A stretch of DNA of 64,000 nt. Origin: Bufo bufo (Eukaryota; Chordata; Amphibia; Anura; Bufonidae). Position numbers and translations under genes: made by a program. The notes beneath the pieces were generated by a model. It worked only from the letters and a program-made list of their open reading frames with translations. It was not told the origin of the DNA and ran no database searches. How positions within the stretch are numbered: position 1 is the stretch's first letter; each line of letters starts with the position of its first letter. Positions 23,441 to 34,342 of the stretch are shown here, one piece after another. Location of the stretch: NCBI RefSeq assembly GCF_905171765.1, contig NC_053390.1:582206471-582270470 (forward strand). Reading direction: 5' to 3'.

Positions 23441-25000
23441 TTAATAATGATACATTTTTATAAGAATACATTTTTCGTTTTCTACTGAAATACGCAACTA
23501 ACTGTGGTGCTGAACGAAGAATAAATGTATTGTTTTCTACCGAAATACGTCACTAAATGTTCTACCACAAATATTACTACAGCGCTGAACACTGAATATA
23601 TTTTGTTTTTTGACCAAAATACGTCACCAAAGGTTTTGCCATATATAACTGCAACAGTGAATGCTGAATATATTTTGTTTTTCTACCGAAATACATCACT
23701 AAAGGTTTTACCACATATAACTGCAAAAGGGAACGCTGAATAGATATTTTTTTGTACTGAAATAATAACTGCAGAAGTGAAATGCATATATATATTTTGT
23801 TTTGTACTGAAATAGGCCCCAAAAGTCTTTCACCACAAATAAATGCAACAGTGAAGTGCGTATATTTCTTTCCCTTTTGTACTGAAATAGGTCACTGAAC
23901 GCTTTCACCACATATAACTGCAGAAGTGAAATGCATATATATTTTTCCTTTTTGTACTGAAGTAGGCCACTAAACGCTTTTGCCACAAATAAGTGCACCA
24001 GTGAAGTGTGTATATTTTTTTTTTCTGTACTGAAAAAGGTCAGTAAATGCTTTTGCCACAAATAAGTACACCAGTGAAGTTCGTATCCATTTTTCTTTCT
24101 GTACTGAAATAGCCCACTTAACGCTTTCAACACATATAACTGCAGAAGTGAACTGAGAATATATTTTTCTTTTTGTACTGAAATAGGCCAGAAAAACACT
24201 TTTAGCAGAAATAAATGCACCAGTGAAGTGTGTATATTTTTTTCTTTCTGTACTGAAATAGGCCAGTAAACGCTTTTAGCATAAACAATTGCACCAGTGA
24301 AGCACGTATATATTTTACTTTCTGTACTGAAATAGGCCAATAAACTCTTTCAACACATATAACCGCAGAAATGAACAGAGAATATGCTTTTATTTTTGTA
24401 CTGAAATAGGCCACTAAACCCTTTTAGCAGAAATAAATGCACCAGTGAAGTGCATATATTTTTTTCTTTCTTTACTGAAATAGGCCAGTAAACGCTTTTA
24501 GCAGAAACAATTGCACCAGTGAAGTGTGTATATATTTTATTTTCTGTACTGAAATAGGCCAATAAACTCTTTCAACACATAACCGCAGAAATGAACAGAG
24601 AATATGCTTTTATTTTTGTACTGAAATAGGCCACTAAACGCTTTTAACTGAAATAAATGCACCAGTGAAGTGCGTATATTTTTTTCCTTTGTACTGAAAT
24701 AGGACACTGAATGCTTTCACCACATATAACTGCAGAAGTGAAATGTGTATATATTTTTCGTTTTGTACTGAAATAGGCCACTAAGGTCTATCACCACAAA
24801 TAAAAGCAACAGTGAAATGTGTATATTTTTCCTTTTTCGACTGCAATAGGACACTGAACGCTTTCATCACATATAACTGCAGAAGTGAAATGCGTATATA
24901 TTTTTCCTTTTTGTACTGAAATAGGACACTAAACTCTTTCAACACAAATAACTGAAGAAGTAAAATGCATATATATTTTTCTTTTTCCACAGATATAAGC
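23440..25000 (-). repeat. Tandem array upstream of hAT B, units about 75-80 bp
   Basis: Nearly twenty units carry AGTACAAAAAGAAAAATATA, then CACTTCTGCAGTTATATGTG and GTGAAAGCGTT on the element strand. They are recognisably the same family as the array at 13735-15300, in the same position relative to the gene. Confidence 0.85.
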
Positions 25001-25566
25001 CACTAAAGGCTTTTCAACATAGCACTTGCACCCCAATAACAAGAACAAATTGCTGGCATGCCAGAGCTGTATAATGGCTATTTGGATCCCCAAATAATGT
25101 TTCCCTGTACTTGTAAATCAAGTTTTTTCTAGCACTGTTGCTAGCGACTTCAGACGTCTCTTCCTGCACTAAGATGCTGTGAAATGATTCCTCCCTATCC
25201 TTTCCCTGCACGTTTTTTCTTTTTTTTTTCACAATGAGGTTTTTCCTATTGCTGTCCCTAGCGCCTTCTCATGTGTGTCCCTGCACTCAGAACGCTGTAA
25301 AATGTCTGACTCTAAGATGGCCGCCATATTTATATGGCTGTGAGATCACAAGGCTGGCTGGCTACTGATTGGCTGCATGCATGGCATTATGGGTCAGCTC
25401 CTTTCCCCATGTCCTCACACGTGTAGCTGCCATTGTAGCTGCCATTTTAAGAACAATTGTGATTTGTTACCACGAAGCACGAGGAAATTCGCATTCGTTG
25501 CAAATCAAATTTTTCCTGAAATTCGGATCGAATTCCACTTCATCTGATTTGATTCGCTCATCTCTA

Positions 25567-26045
25567 ATAGTAATAGCATATTACAATGTCTCTCAGGTTT
25601 CCACAGTATCATTTCTCTCTATCCCTCTCTTTCTCTCTCCTGGTTGACATGTGCAATGTCACAGAACTGACCCAGCAGATCAGAAAGGTGAGAGATGGCG
25701 GAGGTTTACAGGATGACTAATTCCACTAAGTAAGATTTGCAATAATTATAGGAGACTTCATTATGGCAGAGCTGTGGCCTCTGTCTATTTGCTAGTGACA
25801 CCCAAACTGATGAGACATAAGAGCATGAATGAAGAGAACAGGCAAACAAGTTTCTTTCCTTGTGGAATAAATCACACTTTACAGTCTTTGTTAGTATTGA
25901 CAGATTGCAGATATATTATATATTGATATATCCACTGAGGTCTATTTTCAGACATATTCCCTTATAAATAGAACTTTTTTTTATTTTTTATGTTACTCTG
26001 CATTGTTATGCATTTTTAAAAGTTTAAAGTATTCTGCCTTTATAC
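25567..26045. other. No feature recognised
   Basis: Ordinary AT-rich sequence with a short CT-rich run near 25610-25640. I see no coding frame, palindrome or element end. Confidence 0.5.
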
Positions 26046-26048
26046 TTA

Positions 26049-26515
26049 GGCTACTTTCACACTAGCGTTTTTGCTGGATCCGTCAGGGTTCAGCACAAAC
26101 GCTTCCATTACTGATAATACAACCGTCTGCATCCGTTATGAACGGATCCAGTTATATTATCTTTAACATTTCTTTAACATTGCCAAAACGGATCCGTTTT
26201 GAACTTCATTGAAAGTCAATGGAGGACGGATCCGTTTTCTTTTGTGGCAGATTGTGGCAGAGAAAACGGATCCGTCCCCATTGACTTCCATTTTTTCCCA
26301 GCACAGAAAGCAAAATACAACATGTTGCGGTTTGCCCTCCGGTCTGGGAATGCAAATAAACAGAACGGAATGCATTTTGGAGCATTCTGTTCAGTTTAGT
26401 TTTGTCCCCATTCAAAATAAATGGGGACAAAACTGAAGCGTTTTTTTTTTTCGGTATTGAGCCCCTATGACGGAACTCAATACCGGAAAACTTTAACGCT
26501 AGTGTGAAAGCACCC
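26049..26515. mobile_element. 467-bp Harbinger-type MITE
   Basis: The ends are GGCTACTTTCACACTAGCG and CGCTAGTGTGAAAGCACCC, with a TTA duplication (26046-26048 and 26516-26518). The body is rich in GGATCCGT and its inverse. The 3-bp TTA/TAA duplication suggests the PIF/Harbinger superfamily. Confidence 0.8.
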
Positions 26516-26518
26516 TTA

Positions 26519-27057
26519 ACAATATACATTCTCAGTATTATAAAACATTAAAATTATGTATTATATATAGCGTTTGCAATAAAACACAGCTGATGTTTTA
26601 AAACAAATTTGATACAACTCATTCAGTTGCGAAAATGGGGCAGTTTAAAAATGTCTCGTCCTTCACAATTTGTATCTTATTTTGATTATATGGTTAATAC
26701 ATATTGGGGAGATTTATTAAGCTAAATGTGCTAAAATTCGGGCAAAATTTTCACAAAAACAGAGGTTTTGTTCACATCTGCCTTTTCCGCAATTCTGGGA
26801 CATAACAGTAACAGAAACACAGGAAAAATGGGTCCTTTTCTGTTATTTGTTTATTTAGTTTTTTTTTTACTAACATACCGTATGTTATATTTTGGATACA
26901 TGATAGAATGAAGCTTCCTTTTTTTAACATTATAGTCAATGAAAAGAATGGAAGGTGTTCCAGGTGTATCTATTTTCCAGTCCATTTGATGGATCTTTTT
27001 TTTTTTCTGTTTTCCTATTCCTCTGATGACAGAATAACAGAAAAGTCAATGCAGAGA
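26519..27057. other. No feature recognised
   Basis: AT-rich sequence without a supported gene or element. Only short chance frames occur. Confidence 0.5.
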
Positions 27058-27062
27058 AGTAC

Positions 27063-27877
27063 TGTAACAGATCTCCTGGCACCCCGACCGGGTATCTCCG
27101 TCGATGGATGCTCCTAGTGCTTCCCGAGGACTCCAAGCACTCCACTTGACACCGTAAGCACTGCAGACCCCACGAACCGCCGAAGCTTGGTTGAGGTCTC
27201 GCCTTCTCCTACCCACCCTGGACCTACAACAAGGCTCCAGTGGGTGAACCTCTCCCAAATCCAGAGAGCAGGAACAGCTCTTACAAGAGCTAATAGTATA
27301 GTCAGAGGAGTATAGCAAATCTTCAGCGTATAGCAATCCCCAGTGTCAATCAGTTACCCAAACACCAGCCTCAACATGATGAAGGGTAAAACAGGAACTC
27401 TTTATTGAACACACAAGCATTGACTTATACACATTTTCCAACAAGGTTACCCACCCACAACCAATAAACACGTACAATACACTCAGACACTCCCACACAA
27501 AATCCTCCCCTCTGCCTGTGATACAATTACCTTACACAATGGGTTGATGTAATTGCATCACAGGCAGAAGAATACACAGTGTTTTCTGTCCTGGAGATAA
27601 CCGAGGAATAAGTCAATTATCTCTCAGGACAAAGGGAAATCGCCAATACATACGTGAAGACAATAGGACAGACATCACTACTCAAATATACAATGTCCCA
27701 CCCTTTACAGTACACATAGACCTTTAACATATCCCAAAATGGCACGAATTAGACCAGGGGTTCAAAGGTTGGTAAAAGTCCTTTGTGAACAAAGGAAGCC
27801 TGGCTGATGAGGGCCCATAATCCTGGGGCAAGAGGCTGGTAGCCAGGCTACTCCACCACCCAGTGGTGTACGTCACA
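27063..27877 (-). mobile_element. Solo LTR, 815 bp
   Basis: It begins TGTAACAGATCTCC and ends GTACGTCACA, with a perfect 5-bp target duplication AGTAC (27058-27062 and 27878-27882). Its start and end resemble the LTRs at 56118-59459 and 61096-62005 (TGTAACGGATC...TTTGTCACA), and internal blocks such as AGTCCTTTATGA/AGTCCTTTGTGA correspond. It is therefore a relative of that family reduced to one LTR, presumably by recombination. Orientation is taken from that comparison. Confidence 0.85.
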
Positions 27878-28491
27878 AGTACAAATCCTGATTTACATGA
27901 TGCTTTGTACCACATTTATTTAAGATGCACCTTGCCTGTATGCATGGGGTAAATTATGTTGTCAAATAATTAATCAGTTTACGTAAGGCTGTTTTACATG
28001 GGCATAAATGCTGTCTCATCTGCCCCTTTGATACTCAAAGGATAGAAATAGATCATAGTATCACACAAATGTATTGGGTAGAGGTGGGACGACGAATCCA
28101 TCGAAACCACAAATCCCTCGAATTTTGCTGGATTCGTGGGATTCGCGGACTTGAATCCCGACGTAATTTACGAGATTCGAATCTGACAAATCCTGCCGCG
28201 ACGTCATGTCCCTGTGCCTCCCGAGATGCCTGCTATTTCCCCAGTGGCGTCGACAAGGGGGGGCCGGGGGGGGCTATGGTCCCCCCTACATCATGCTGTG
28301 CCCCCCCATGTGCCCCCGGAACTGAAATGTGCCCTCATTCATTTTGACCGCTCACAGGAGTGTACATTTCTTCTAAACTGTAATCGGTATCCTCTGACCT
28401 GGTCCTGCAGTAACTAACTTTAACTTTAAATCAGCGCTCGCTCAGTAGCAACTAACCGGCAGCGCGGGCGGTGCGCTTGCTCCTCCCACTA

Positions 28492-30054
28492 CACTGCGTG
28501 CAGAATTATTAGGCAAATGAGTATTTTGACCACATCATCCTCTTTATGCATGTTGTCTTACTCTAAGCTGTATAGGCTCGAATGCCTACTACCAATTAAG
28601 CATATTAGGTGATGTGCATCTCTGTAATGAGAAGGGGTGTGGTCTAATGACATCAACACCCTATATTAGGTGTGCATAATTATTAGGCAACTTCCTTTAC
28701 TTTGGCAAAATGGGTCAAAAGAAGGACTTGACAGGCTCAGAAAAGTCAAAAATAGTGAGATATCTTGCAGAGGGATGCAGCTCTCTTAAAATTGCAAAGC
28801 TTCTGAAGCGTGATCATCGAACAATCAAGCGTTTCATTCAAAATAGTCAACAGGGTCGCAAGAAGCGTGTGGAAAAACCAAGGCGCAAAGTAACTGCCCA
28901 TGAACTGAGAAAAGTCAAGCGTGCAGCTACCAAGATGCCACTTGCCACCAGTTTGGCCATATTTCAGAGCTGCAACATCACTGGAGTGCCCAAAAGCACA
29001 AGGTGTGCAATACTCAGAGACATGGCCAAGGTAAGAAAGGCTGAAAGACGACCACCACTGAACAAGACACACAAGCTGAAACGTCAAGACTGGGCCAAGA
29101 AATATCTCAAGACTGATTTTTCTAAGGTTTTATGGACTGATGAAATGAGAGTGAGTCTTGATGGGCCAGATGGATGGGCCCGTGGCTGGATTGGTAAAGG
29201 GCAGAGAGCTCCAGTCCGACTCAGACGCCAGCAAGGTGGAGGTGGAGTACTGGTTTGGGCTGGTATCATCAAAGATGAGCTTGTGGGGCCTTTTCGGGTT
29301 GAGGATGGAGTCAAGCTCAACTCCCAGTCCTACTGCCAGTTTCTGGAAGACACCTTCTTCAAGCAGTGGTACAGGAAGAAGTCTGCATCCTTCAAGAAAA
29401 ACATGATTTTCATGCAGGACAATGCTCCATCACACGCGTCCAAGTACTCCACAGCGTGGCTGGCAAGAAAGGGTATAAAAGAAGAAAATCTAATGACATG
29501 GCCTCCTTGTTCACCTGATCTGAACCCCATTGAGAACCTGTGGTCCATCATCAAATGTGAGATTTACAAGGAGGGAAAACAGTACACCTCTCTGAACAGT
29601 GTCTGGGAGGCTGTGGTTGCTGCTGCACGCAATGTTGATGGTGAACAGATCAAAACACTGACAGAATCCATGGATGGCAGGCTTTTGAGTGTCCTTGCAA
29701 AGAAAGGTGGCTATATTGGTCACTGATTTGTTTTTGTTTTGTTTTTGAATGTCAGAAATGTATATTTGTGAATGTTGAGATGTTATATTGGTTTCACTGG
29801 TAAAAATAAATAATTGAAATGGGTATATATTTGTTTTTTGTTAAGTTGCCTAATAATTATGCACAGTAATAGTCACCTGCACACACAGATATCCCCCTAA
29901 AATAGCTAAAACTAAAAACAAACTAAAAACTACTTCCAAAAATATTCAGCTTTGATATTAATGAGTTTTTTGGGTTCATTGAGAACATGGTTGTTGTTCA
30001 ATAATAAAATTAATCCTCAAAAATACAACTTGCCTAATAATTCTGCACTCCCTG
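28492..30054 (+). mobile_element. Full-length Tc1-like element, copy 1 (1563 bp)
   Basis: It is flanked by TA (28490-28491 and 30055-30056). The ends carry GTGCAGAATTATTAGGCAA, and a second copy of that repeat lies further in on each side (near 28671 and 29844). This matches the inverted-repeat/direct-repeat layout used by Sleeping Beauty-like elements for transposase binding. The transposase frame is open. Confidence 0.93.
28710..29726 (+). CDS. Tc1-like transposase, DD37E, copy 1
   Basis: This is an uninterrupted 338-residue transposase, the usual length for Tc1 elements. The N-terminal half has helix-turn-helix features (SEKSKIVRYLAEG, LKIAKLLKRDHRTIKRFI) and a basic stretch (GRKKRVEKPRRK) for terminal-repeat binding and nuclear entry. 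The catalytic acids are in LWTDEMRVSLDG, FMQDNAPSHAS and SPDLNPIENLWSII. I count 37 residues between the second D and the E, so the motif is DD37E, not the classical DD34E. From memory, DD37E is reported for the TRT family of vertebrate Tc1 elements, so that assignment is tentative. A glycine-rich stretch (RQQGGGGVLVWAGI) follows the first acid. Nothing visible rules out activity. Confidence 0.95.
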   Translation: MGQKKDLTGSEKSKIVRYLAEGCSSLKIAKLLKRDHRTIKRFIQNSQQGRKKRVEKPRRKVTAHELRKVKRAATKMPLATSLAIFQSCNITGVPKSTRCAILRDMAKVRKAERRPPLNKTHKLKRQDWAKKYLKTDFSKVLWTDEMRVSLDGPDGWARGWIGKGQRAPVRLRRQQGGGGVLVWAGIIKDELVGPFRVEDGVKLNSQSYCQFLEDTFFKQWYRKKSASFKKNMIFMQDNAPSHASKYSTAWLARKGIKEENLMTWPPCSPDLNPIENLWSIIKCEIYKEGKQYTSLNSVWEAVVAAARNVDGEQIKTLTESMDGRLLSVLAKKGGYIGH

Positions 30055-31958
30055 TAGAGGCGCATGACATCACTGTGAGAGCCGCCCGCGCACTGCCTGT
30101 AGGCTGTAGCCTGGCCCTGTTACCGAAGCTAGCTGAGGAGTGGTGTAAGGTACTAGTAGAGATGAGCGGCCGCTTATTTAAAGTTAAAGTTACTGCAGGA
30201 TATGGATTACAGTTTAGAAATGTGACTGTCAAATGTACACTCCTGTGAGCCGCGGGGAGGGGGATCTGTGGATGACACTGTTATGGGGTGGGATCTGTGG
30301 ATGACACTGTTATAAGGAGGGGGATCTGTGGATGACACTGTTATGGTGGGGGGGATGTGTGCATGACACTGTTATAGGGAGGGGGATCTGTGGATGATAC
30401 TGTTATGGGGTGGGATCTGTGGAAGACACTGTTATAAGGAGGGGGATCTGTGGATGACACTGTTATGGTGGGGGGATCTGTGGATGACATTGTTATGGGG
30501 TGGGATCTGTGGATGACACTGTTATGGGGTGAGATCTGTGGATGACACTGTTATAAGGAGGGGGATCTGTGAATGACACTGTTATGGTGTGGGGGATCTG
30601 TGGATGACACTGTCATGGGGTGGATCTGTGGATGACACATATAGCATAAGATGCTATATACGGTATGCGTCATCCACAGATCCCCCTCCATAACAGTGTC
30701 ATCCACAGATCCCCCTCCATAACAGTGTCATCCACAGATCCCCCCCATAGCAGTGTCATCCACAGATCCCCCATAGCAGTGTCATCCACAGATCCCCCTC
30801 CATAACAGTAAAAATAGAATAGGACAGCACCACTTACTAGAGCAAATAGTCCATGATATGTCGGCGGTGCTCGTGGCATCAGATCCCGGCCTCAGGGACC
30901 CCTCAAACAGAAAAAACTTCAGGAAAGTCACGGCACTCTTAGTCTTGAATCAAAACGTAGTGTTTAATCACACCGAAAAAAATACAGCAATGTTTTGACA
31001 CACAGGTCTTTCTCAAGCTACTTGTAGCTTGAGAAAGACCTGTGTGTCGAAACATTGCTGTATTTTTCGGTGTGATTAAACACTAAGTTTTGATTCAAGA
31101 CTAAGGGCCAGATTTATCATTAGCTCAAGTCAGAATAATGGAGTGAAAAAGTCGCAAATTTTTGCGCAATCGCTTAAACTGCGCATAAATTTGAGACTTT
31201 TTACTGCTCTGCACTATGCTCGCCAGTTTTCAGAAAGTGGGAGTGTTTTCTTATGTAAATAAATCTCTAGACAGATTTACTATTGCGACTATTTAAAAAG
31301 TAGCAAAAAAATGCGCAATTTCACTACAGTGAGGACCATGCTTATTTTATGATACTTTTTAATAGAGCATGCGACTTTTTTGTAAAGACGTGATACCATC
31401 AAACCATATTTATTACAGTCTTAAAGGGCCGATCATAAATCAGACTTGGCTAAAACTGACTTTAGCCATATGTGAAAGTGGAGTGAGCTGTCAGAGTAAT
31501 GATAAATCTGGCCCTAAGAGTGCCGTGACTTTCCTGAAGTTTTTCCTCCATAACAGCGTCATCCACAGATCCCCCTCCATAACAGTGTCATCCACAGATC
31601 CTCCTCCATAACAATGTCATCCACAGATCCCCCTCCCTAACAGTGTCATCCACAGATCCCCCGCATAAGTATCATCCACAGATCCCCCGCATAAGTGTGA
31701 TCCACAGATCCCCCTCCATAACAGTTTCACCCAGTTTCATAATTCTTATGTACAGGATTCGTAGGATTCCAGATTCTAAATATTCAATATATTCGAGAAC
31801 CTTTTCGGATTCGGATTCGAAAAAAAATTGATTTGTCCCACCTCTAATATTGGGTAAACTTCAGGACTCTGTGTTCAATAGAAAGTTCACCTTTCTCTGC
31901 TTAAGACCTTGAGATTGCCCTAATAGAAAATATTTCACAAATTATATGAGGGGTTATA
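30055..31958. repeat. DNA between the Tc1 copies: 27-bp minisatellites and palindromes
   Basis: 30255-30645 repeats GGGATCTGTGGATGACACTG about fourteen times. The same unit is inverted at 30665-30810 and 31545-31725, so the blocks can pair. 30905-31100 with 31512-31545 forms an outer palindrome (core GTCACGGCACTCTTAG). A smaller one at 30985-31080 is centred on GCTACTTGTAGC. Confidence 0.75.
31105..31514. mobile_element. 410-bp MITE with GGGCCAGATTTATCAT ends
   Basis: GGGCCAGATTTATCAT and its inverse ATGATAAATCTGGCCC lie at the two ends, with a TAA duplication (31102-31104 and 31515-31517). This is a Harbinger-like signature. It has inserted in one arm of the 30905-31545 palindrome. Confidence 0.8.
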
Positions 31959-33521
31959 CAGGGAGTGCAGAATTATTAGGCAAGTTGTATTTTTGAGGAT
32001 TAATTTTATTATTGAACAACAACCATGTTCTCAATGAACCCAAAAAACTCATTAATATCAAAGCTGAATATTTTTGGAAGTAGTTTTTAGTTTGTTTTTA
32101 GTTTTAGCTATTTTAGGGGGATATCTGTGTGTGCAGGTGACTATTACTGTGCATAATTATTAGGCAACTTAACAAAAAACAAATATATACCCATTTCAAT
32201 TATTTATTTTTACCAGTGAAACCAATATAACATCTCAACATTCACAAATATACATTTCTGACATTCAAAAACAAAACAAAAACAAATCAGTGACCAATAT
32301 AGCCACCTTTCTTTGCAAGGACACTCAAAAGCCTGCCATCCATGGATTCTGTCAGTGTTTTGATCTGTTCACCATCAACATTGCGTGCAGCAGCAACCAC
32401 AGCCTCCCAGACACTGTTAAGAGAGGTGTACTGTTTTCCCTCCTTGTAAATCTCACATTTGATGATGGACCACAGGTTCTCAATGGGGTTCAGATCAGGT
32501 GAACAAGGAGGCCATGTCATTAGATTTTCTTCTTTTATACCCTTTCTTGCCAGCCACGCTGTGGAGTACTTGGACGCGTGTGATGGAGCATTGTCCTGCA
32601 TGAAAATCATGTTTTTCTTGAAGGATGCAGACTTCTTCCTGTACCACTGCTTGAAGAAGGTGTCTTCCAGAAACTGGCAGTAGGACTGGGAGTTGAGCTT
32701 GACTCCATCCTCAACCCGAAAAGGCCCCACAAGCTCATCTTTGATGATACCAGCCCAAACCAGTACTCCACCTCCACCTTGCTGGCGTCTGAGTCGGACT
32801 GGAGCTCTCTGCCCTTTACCAATCCAGCCACGGGCCCATCCATCTGGCCCATCAAGACTCACTCTCATTTCATCAGTCCATAAAACCTTAGAAAAATCAG
32901 TCTTGAGATATTTCTTGGCCCAGTCTTGACGTTTCAGCTTGTGTGTCTTGTTCAGTGGTGGTCGTCTTTCAGCCTTTCTTACCTTGGCCATGTCTCTGAG
33001 TATTGCACACCTTATGCGTTTGGGCACTCCAGTGATGTTGCAGCTCTGAAATATGGCCAAACTGGTGGCAAGTGGCATCTTGGCAGCCGCACGCTTGACT
33101 TTTCTCAGTTCATGGGCAGTTATTTTGCGCCTTGGTTTTTCCACACGCTTCTTGCGACCCTGTTGACTATTTTGAATGAAACGCTTGATTGTTCGATGAT
33201 CACGCTTCAGAAGCTTTGCAATTTTAAGAGTGCTGCATCTCTCTGCAAGATATCTCACTATTTTTGACTTTTCTGAGCCTGTCAAGTACTTCTTTTGACC
33301 CATTTTGCCAAAGGAAAGGAAGTTGCCTAATAATTATGCACATCTGATATAGGGTGTTGATGTCATTAGACCACACCCCTTCTCATTACAGAGATGCACA
33401 TCACCTAATATGCTTAATTGGTAGTAGGATTTCGAGCCTATACAGCTTGGAGTAAGACAACATGCATAAAGAGGATGATGTGGTCAAAATACTCATTTGC
33501 CTAATAATTCTGCACACAGTG
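31959..33521 (-). mobile_element. Full-length Tc1-like element, copy 2 (1563 bp)
   Basis: This copy has the same length as copy 1 and the opposite orientation. TA flanks it (31957-31958 and 33522-33523). Terminal and internal GCAGAATTATTAGGCAA-type repeats are present. Its 3' two thirds match copy 1 almost perfectly, while the 5' third carries about fifteen substitutions. Confidence 0.93.
32287..33303 (-). CDS. Tc1-like transposase, DD37E, copy 2
   Basis: This is an uninterrupted 338-residue transposase with the same catalytic acids and spacing as copy 1 (LWTDEMRVSLDG, FMQDNAPSHAS, DLNPIENLW). It differs from copy 1 at seven residues, all in about the first 100: D6Y, G22R, S25T, one V to I in the basic region, one T to A, and S-R and T-I changes near residues 96-97. 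The remaining roughly 240 residues are identical. The differences fall in the DNA-binding part, so the two proteins may differ in repeat recognition, although the ends of the elements are nearly the same. No frame damage is visible. Confidence 0.94.
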   Translation of the reverse strand: MGQKKYLTGSEKSKIVRYLAERCSTLKIAKLLKRDHRTIKRFIQNSQQGRKKRVEKPRRKITAHELRKVKRAAAKMPLATSLAIFQSCNITGVPKRIRCAILRDMAKVRKAERRPPLNKTHKLKRQDWAKKYLKTDFSKVLWTDEMRVSLDGPDGWARGWIGKGQRAPVRLRRQQGGGGVLVWAGIIKDELVGPFRVEDGVKLNSQSYCQFLEDTFFKQWYRKKSASFKKNMIFMQDNAPSHASKYSTAWLARKGIKEENLMTWPPCSPDLNPIENLWSIIKCEIYKEGKQYTSLNSVWEAVVAAARNVDGEQIKTLTESMDGRLLSVLAKKGGYIGH

Positions 33522-33523
33522 TA

Positions 33524-33772
33524 ATTTGGACTTGGTATAGGCCTGAAATATAGCTTATATAAGCCTCAGGTCAAGGTTGCTTTTCGAAAAATATTTACCT
33601 TTGCTTATTCCATTGAAGACAACAAACGTTTCTTGTTTTCTACATATTCAGATTTTATCTGAAGATTTAAATTAAGATATATTGCCATATCTAAAAGATG
33701 TAAACCTACTTCCACTTTTGATGATGGATCATGAGAAAAAAGGTAAATTAAGTGTTTACAGTTTAGCTCTTT
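33524..33772. other. No feature recognised
   Basis: AT-rich spacer between the Tc1 element and the next MITE. No supported frame or repeat. Confidence 0.5.
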
Positions 33773-33775
33773 TAA

Positions 33776-34149
33776 GGGTACTTTCAGACTTGCGGCAGGA
33801 CGGATCCGACAGGCTGTTCACCATGTCGGATCCGTCCTTCCGCTATTTTGCCGTGCCCCCGGACCGCCGCTCCGTCCCCATTGACTATAATGGGGACCGG
33901 GGCGGAGCTCCGGCGCAGCACGGCCGTGCACGGCGAAAGCCGCCGGACTAAAAAGTCGAACATGCAGGACTTTTTAGTCCGGCGGCTTTTGCCGTGCACC
34001 GCCGTGCTGTACCGGAGCTCCACCCCAGTCCCCATTATAGTCAATGGGGACGGAGCGGCGGTCCGGCGGCATGGCGAAATAGCGGAAGGACGGATCCGAC
34101 TTGGTGAACAGCCTGTCGGATCCGTCCTGCTGCAAGTGTGAAAGTAGCC
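33776..34149. mobile_element. 374-bp Harbinger-type MITE forming a near-perfect hairpin
   Basis: The ends are GGGTACTTTCAGACTTGC and GCAAGTGTGAAAGTAGCC, with a TAA duplication (33773-33775 and 34150-34152). Almost the whole length folds on itself around GTCGAACATGCAGGAC near 33957. The ends are related to those of the MITE at 26049. Confidence 0.85.
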
Positions 34150-34152
34150 TAA

Positions 34153-34342
34153 CAGAAAGGAAAGTAATGTTCTTAATCTTAATATTGCCTCATCCTGAAA
34201 AAAACCTTGTCTATTTAGAGGCAAGAGTCTGAAATCCTGTGGCAAACTTAGTAATGGATATCGAAAAAAAAGGCTTTCATAGATACAAATTTTAATTCTA
34301 CCCTGGATAAATGCTAAAAAGGTGTGGTGCACAACTGTTTAA
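34153..34342. other. No feature recognised
   Basis: Spacer between two elements. Nothing supported. Confidence 0.4.

Larger units (their letters stand above)
22420..25566 (-). mobile_element. hAT element B (5' part), minus orientation
   Basis: Read on minus, the element starts at 25566 with TAGAGATGAGCGAATC. It continues through a leader closely matching that of element A (around GTGGAATTCG and AAAAATTTGATTTGCAA), then an array (23440-25000), a transposase fragment (22855-23440) and more units of the same array (22440-22850). The 3' end is not visible. Confidence 0.75.
28079..31846. mobile_element. Non-autonomous hAT element with foldback arms, holding a Tc1
   Basis: The ends are TAGAGGTGGGAC and GTCCCACCTCTA. 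The flanking 8-mers are GTATTGGG (28071-28078) and ATATTGGG (31847-31854), matching at seven of eight positions. Subterminal regions are ATTCG-rich. Inner arms are inverted copies: 28345-28470 pairs with 30060-30255 (core CACAGGAGTGTACAT). The Tc1 element at 28492-30054 sits inside. No transposase is encoded. Confidence 0.75.

Noticed and set aside
13185..25566. Single composite transposon bounded by the two TAGAGATGAG ends
   Set aside because: The 8-base flanks CTAACAGC and ATAGTAAT do not match, so a single insertion event is not supported.
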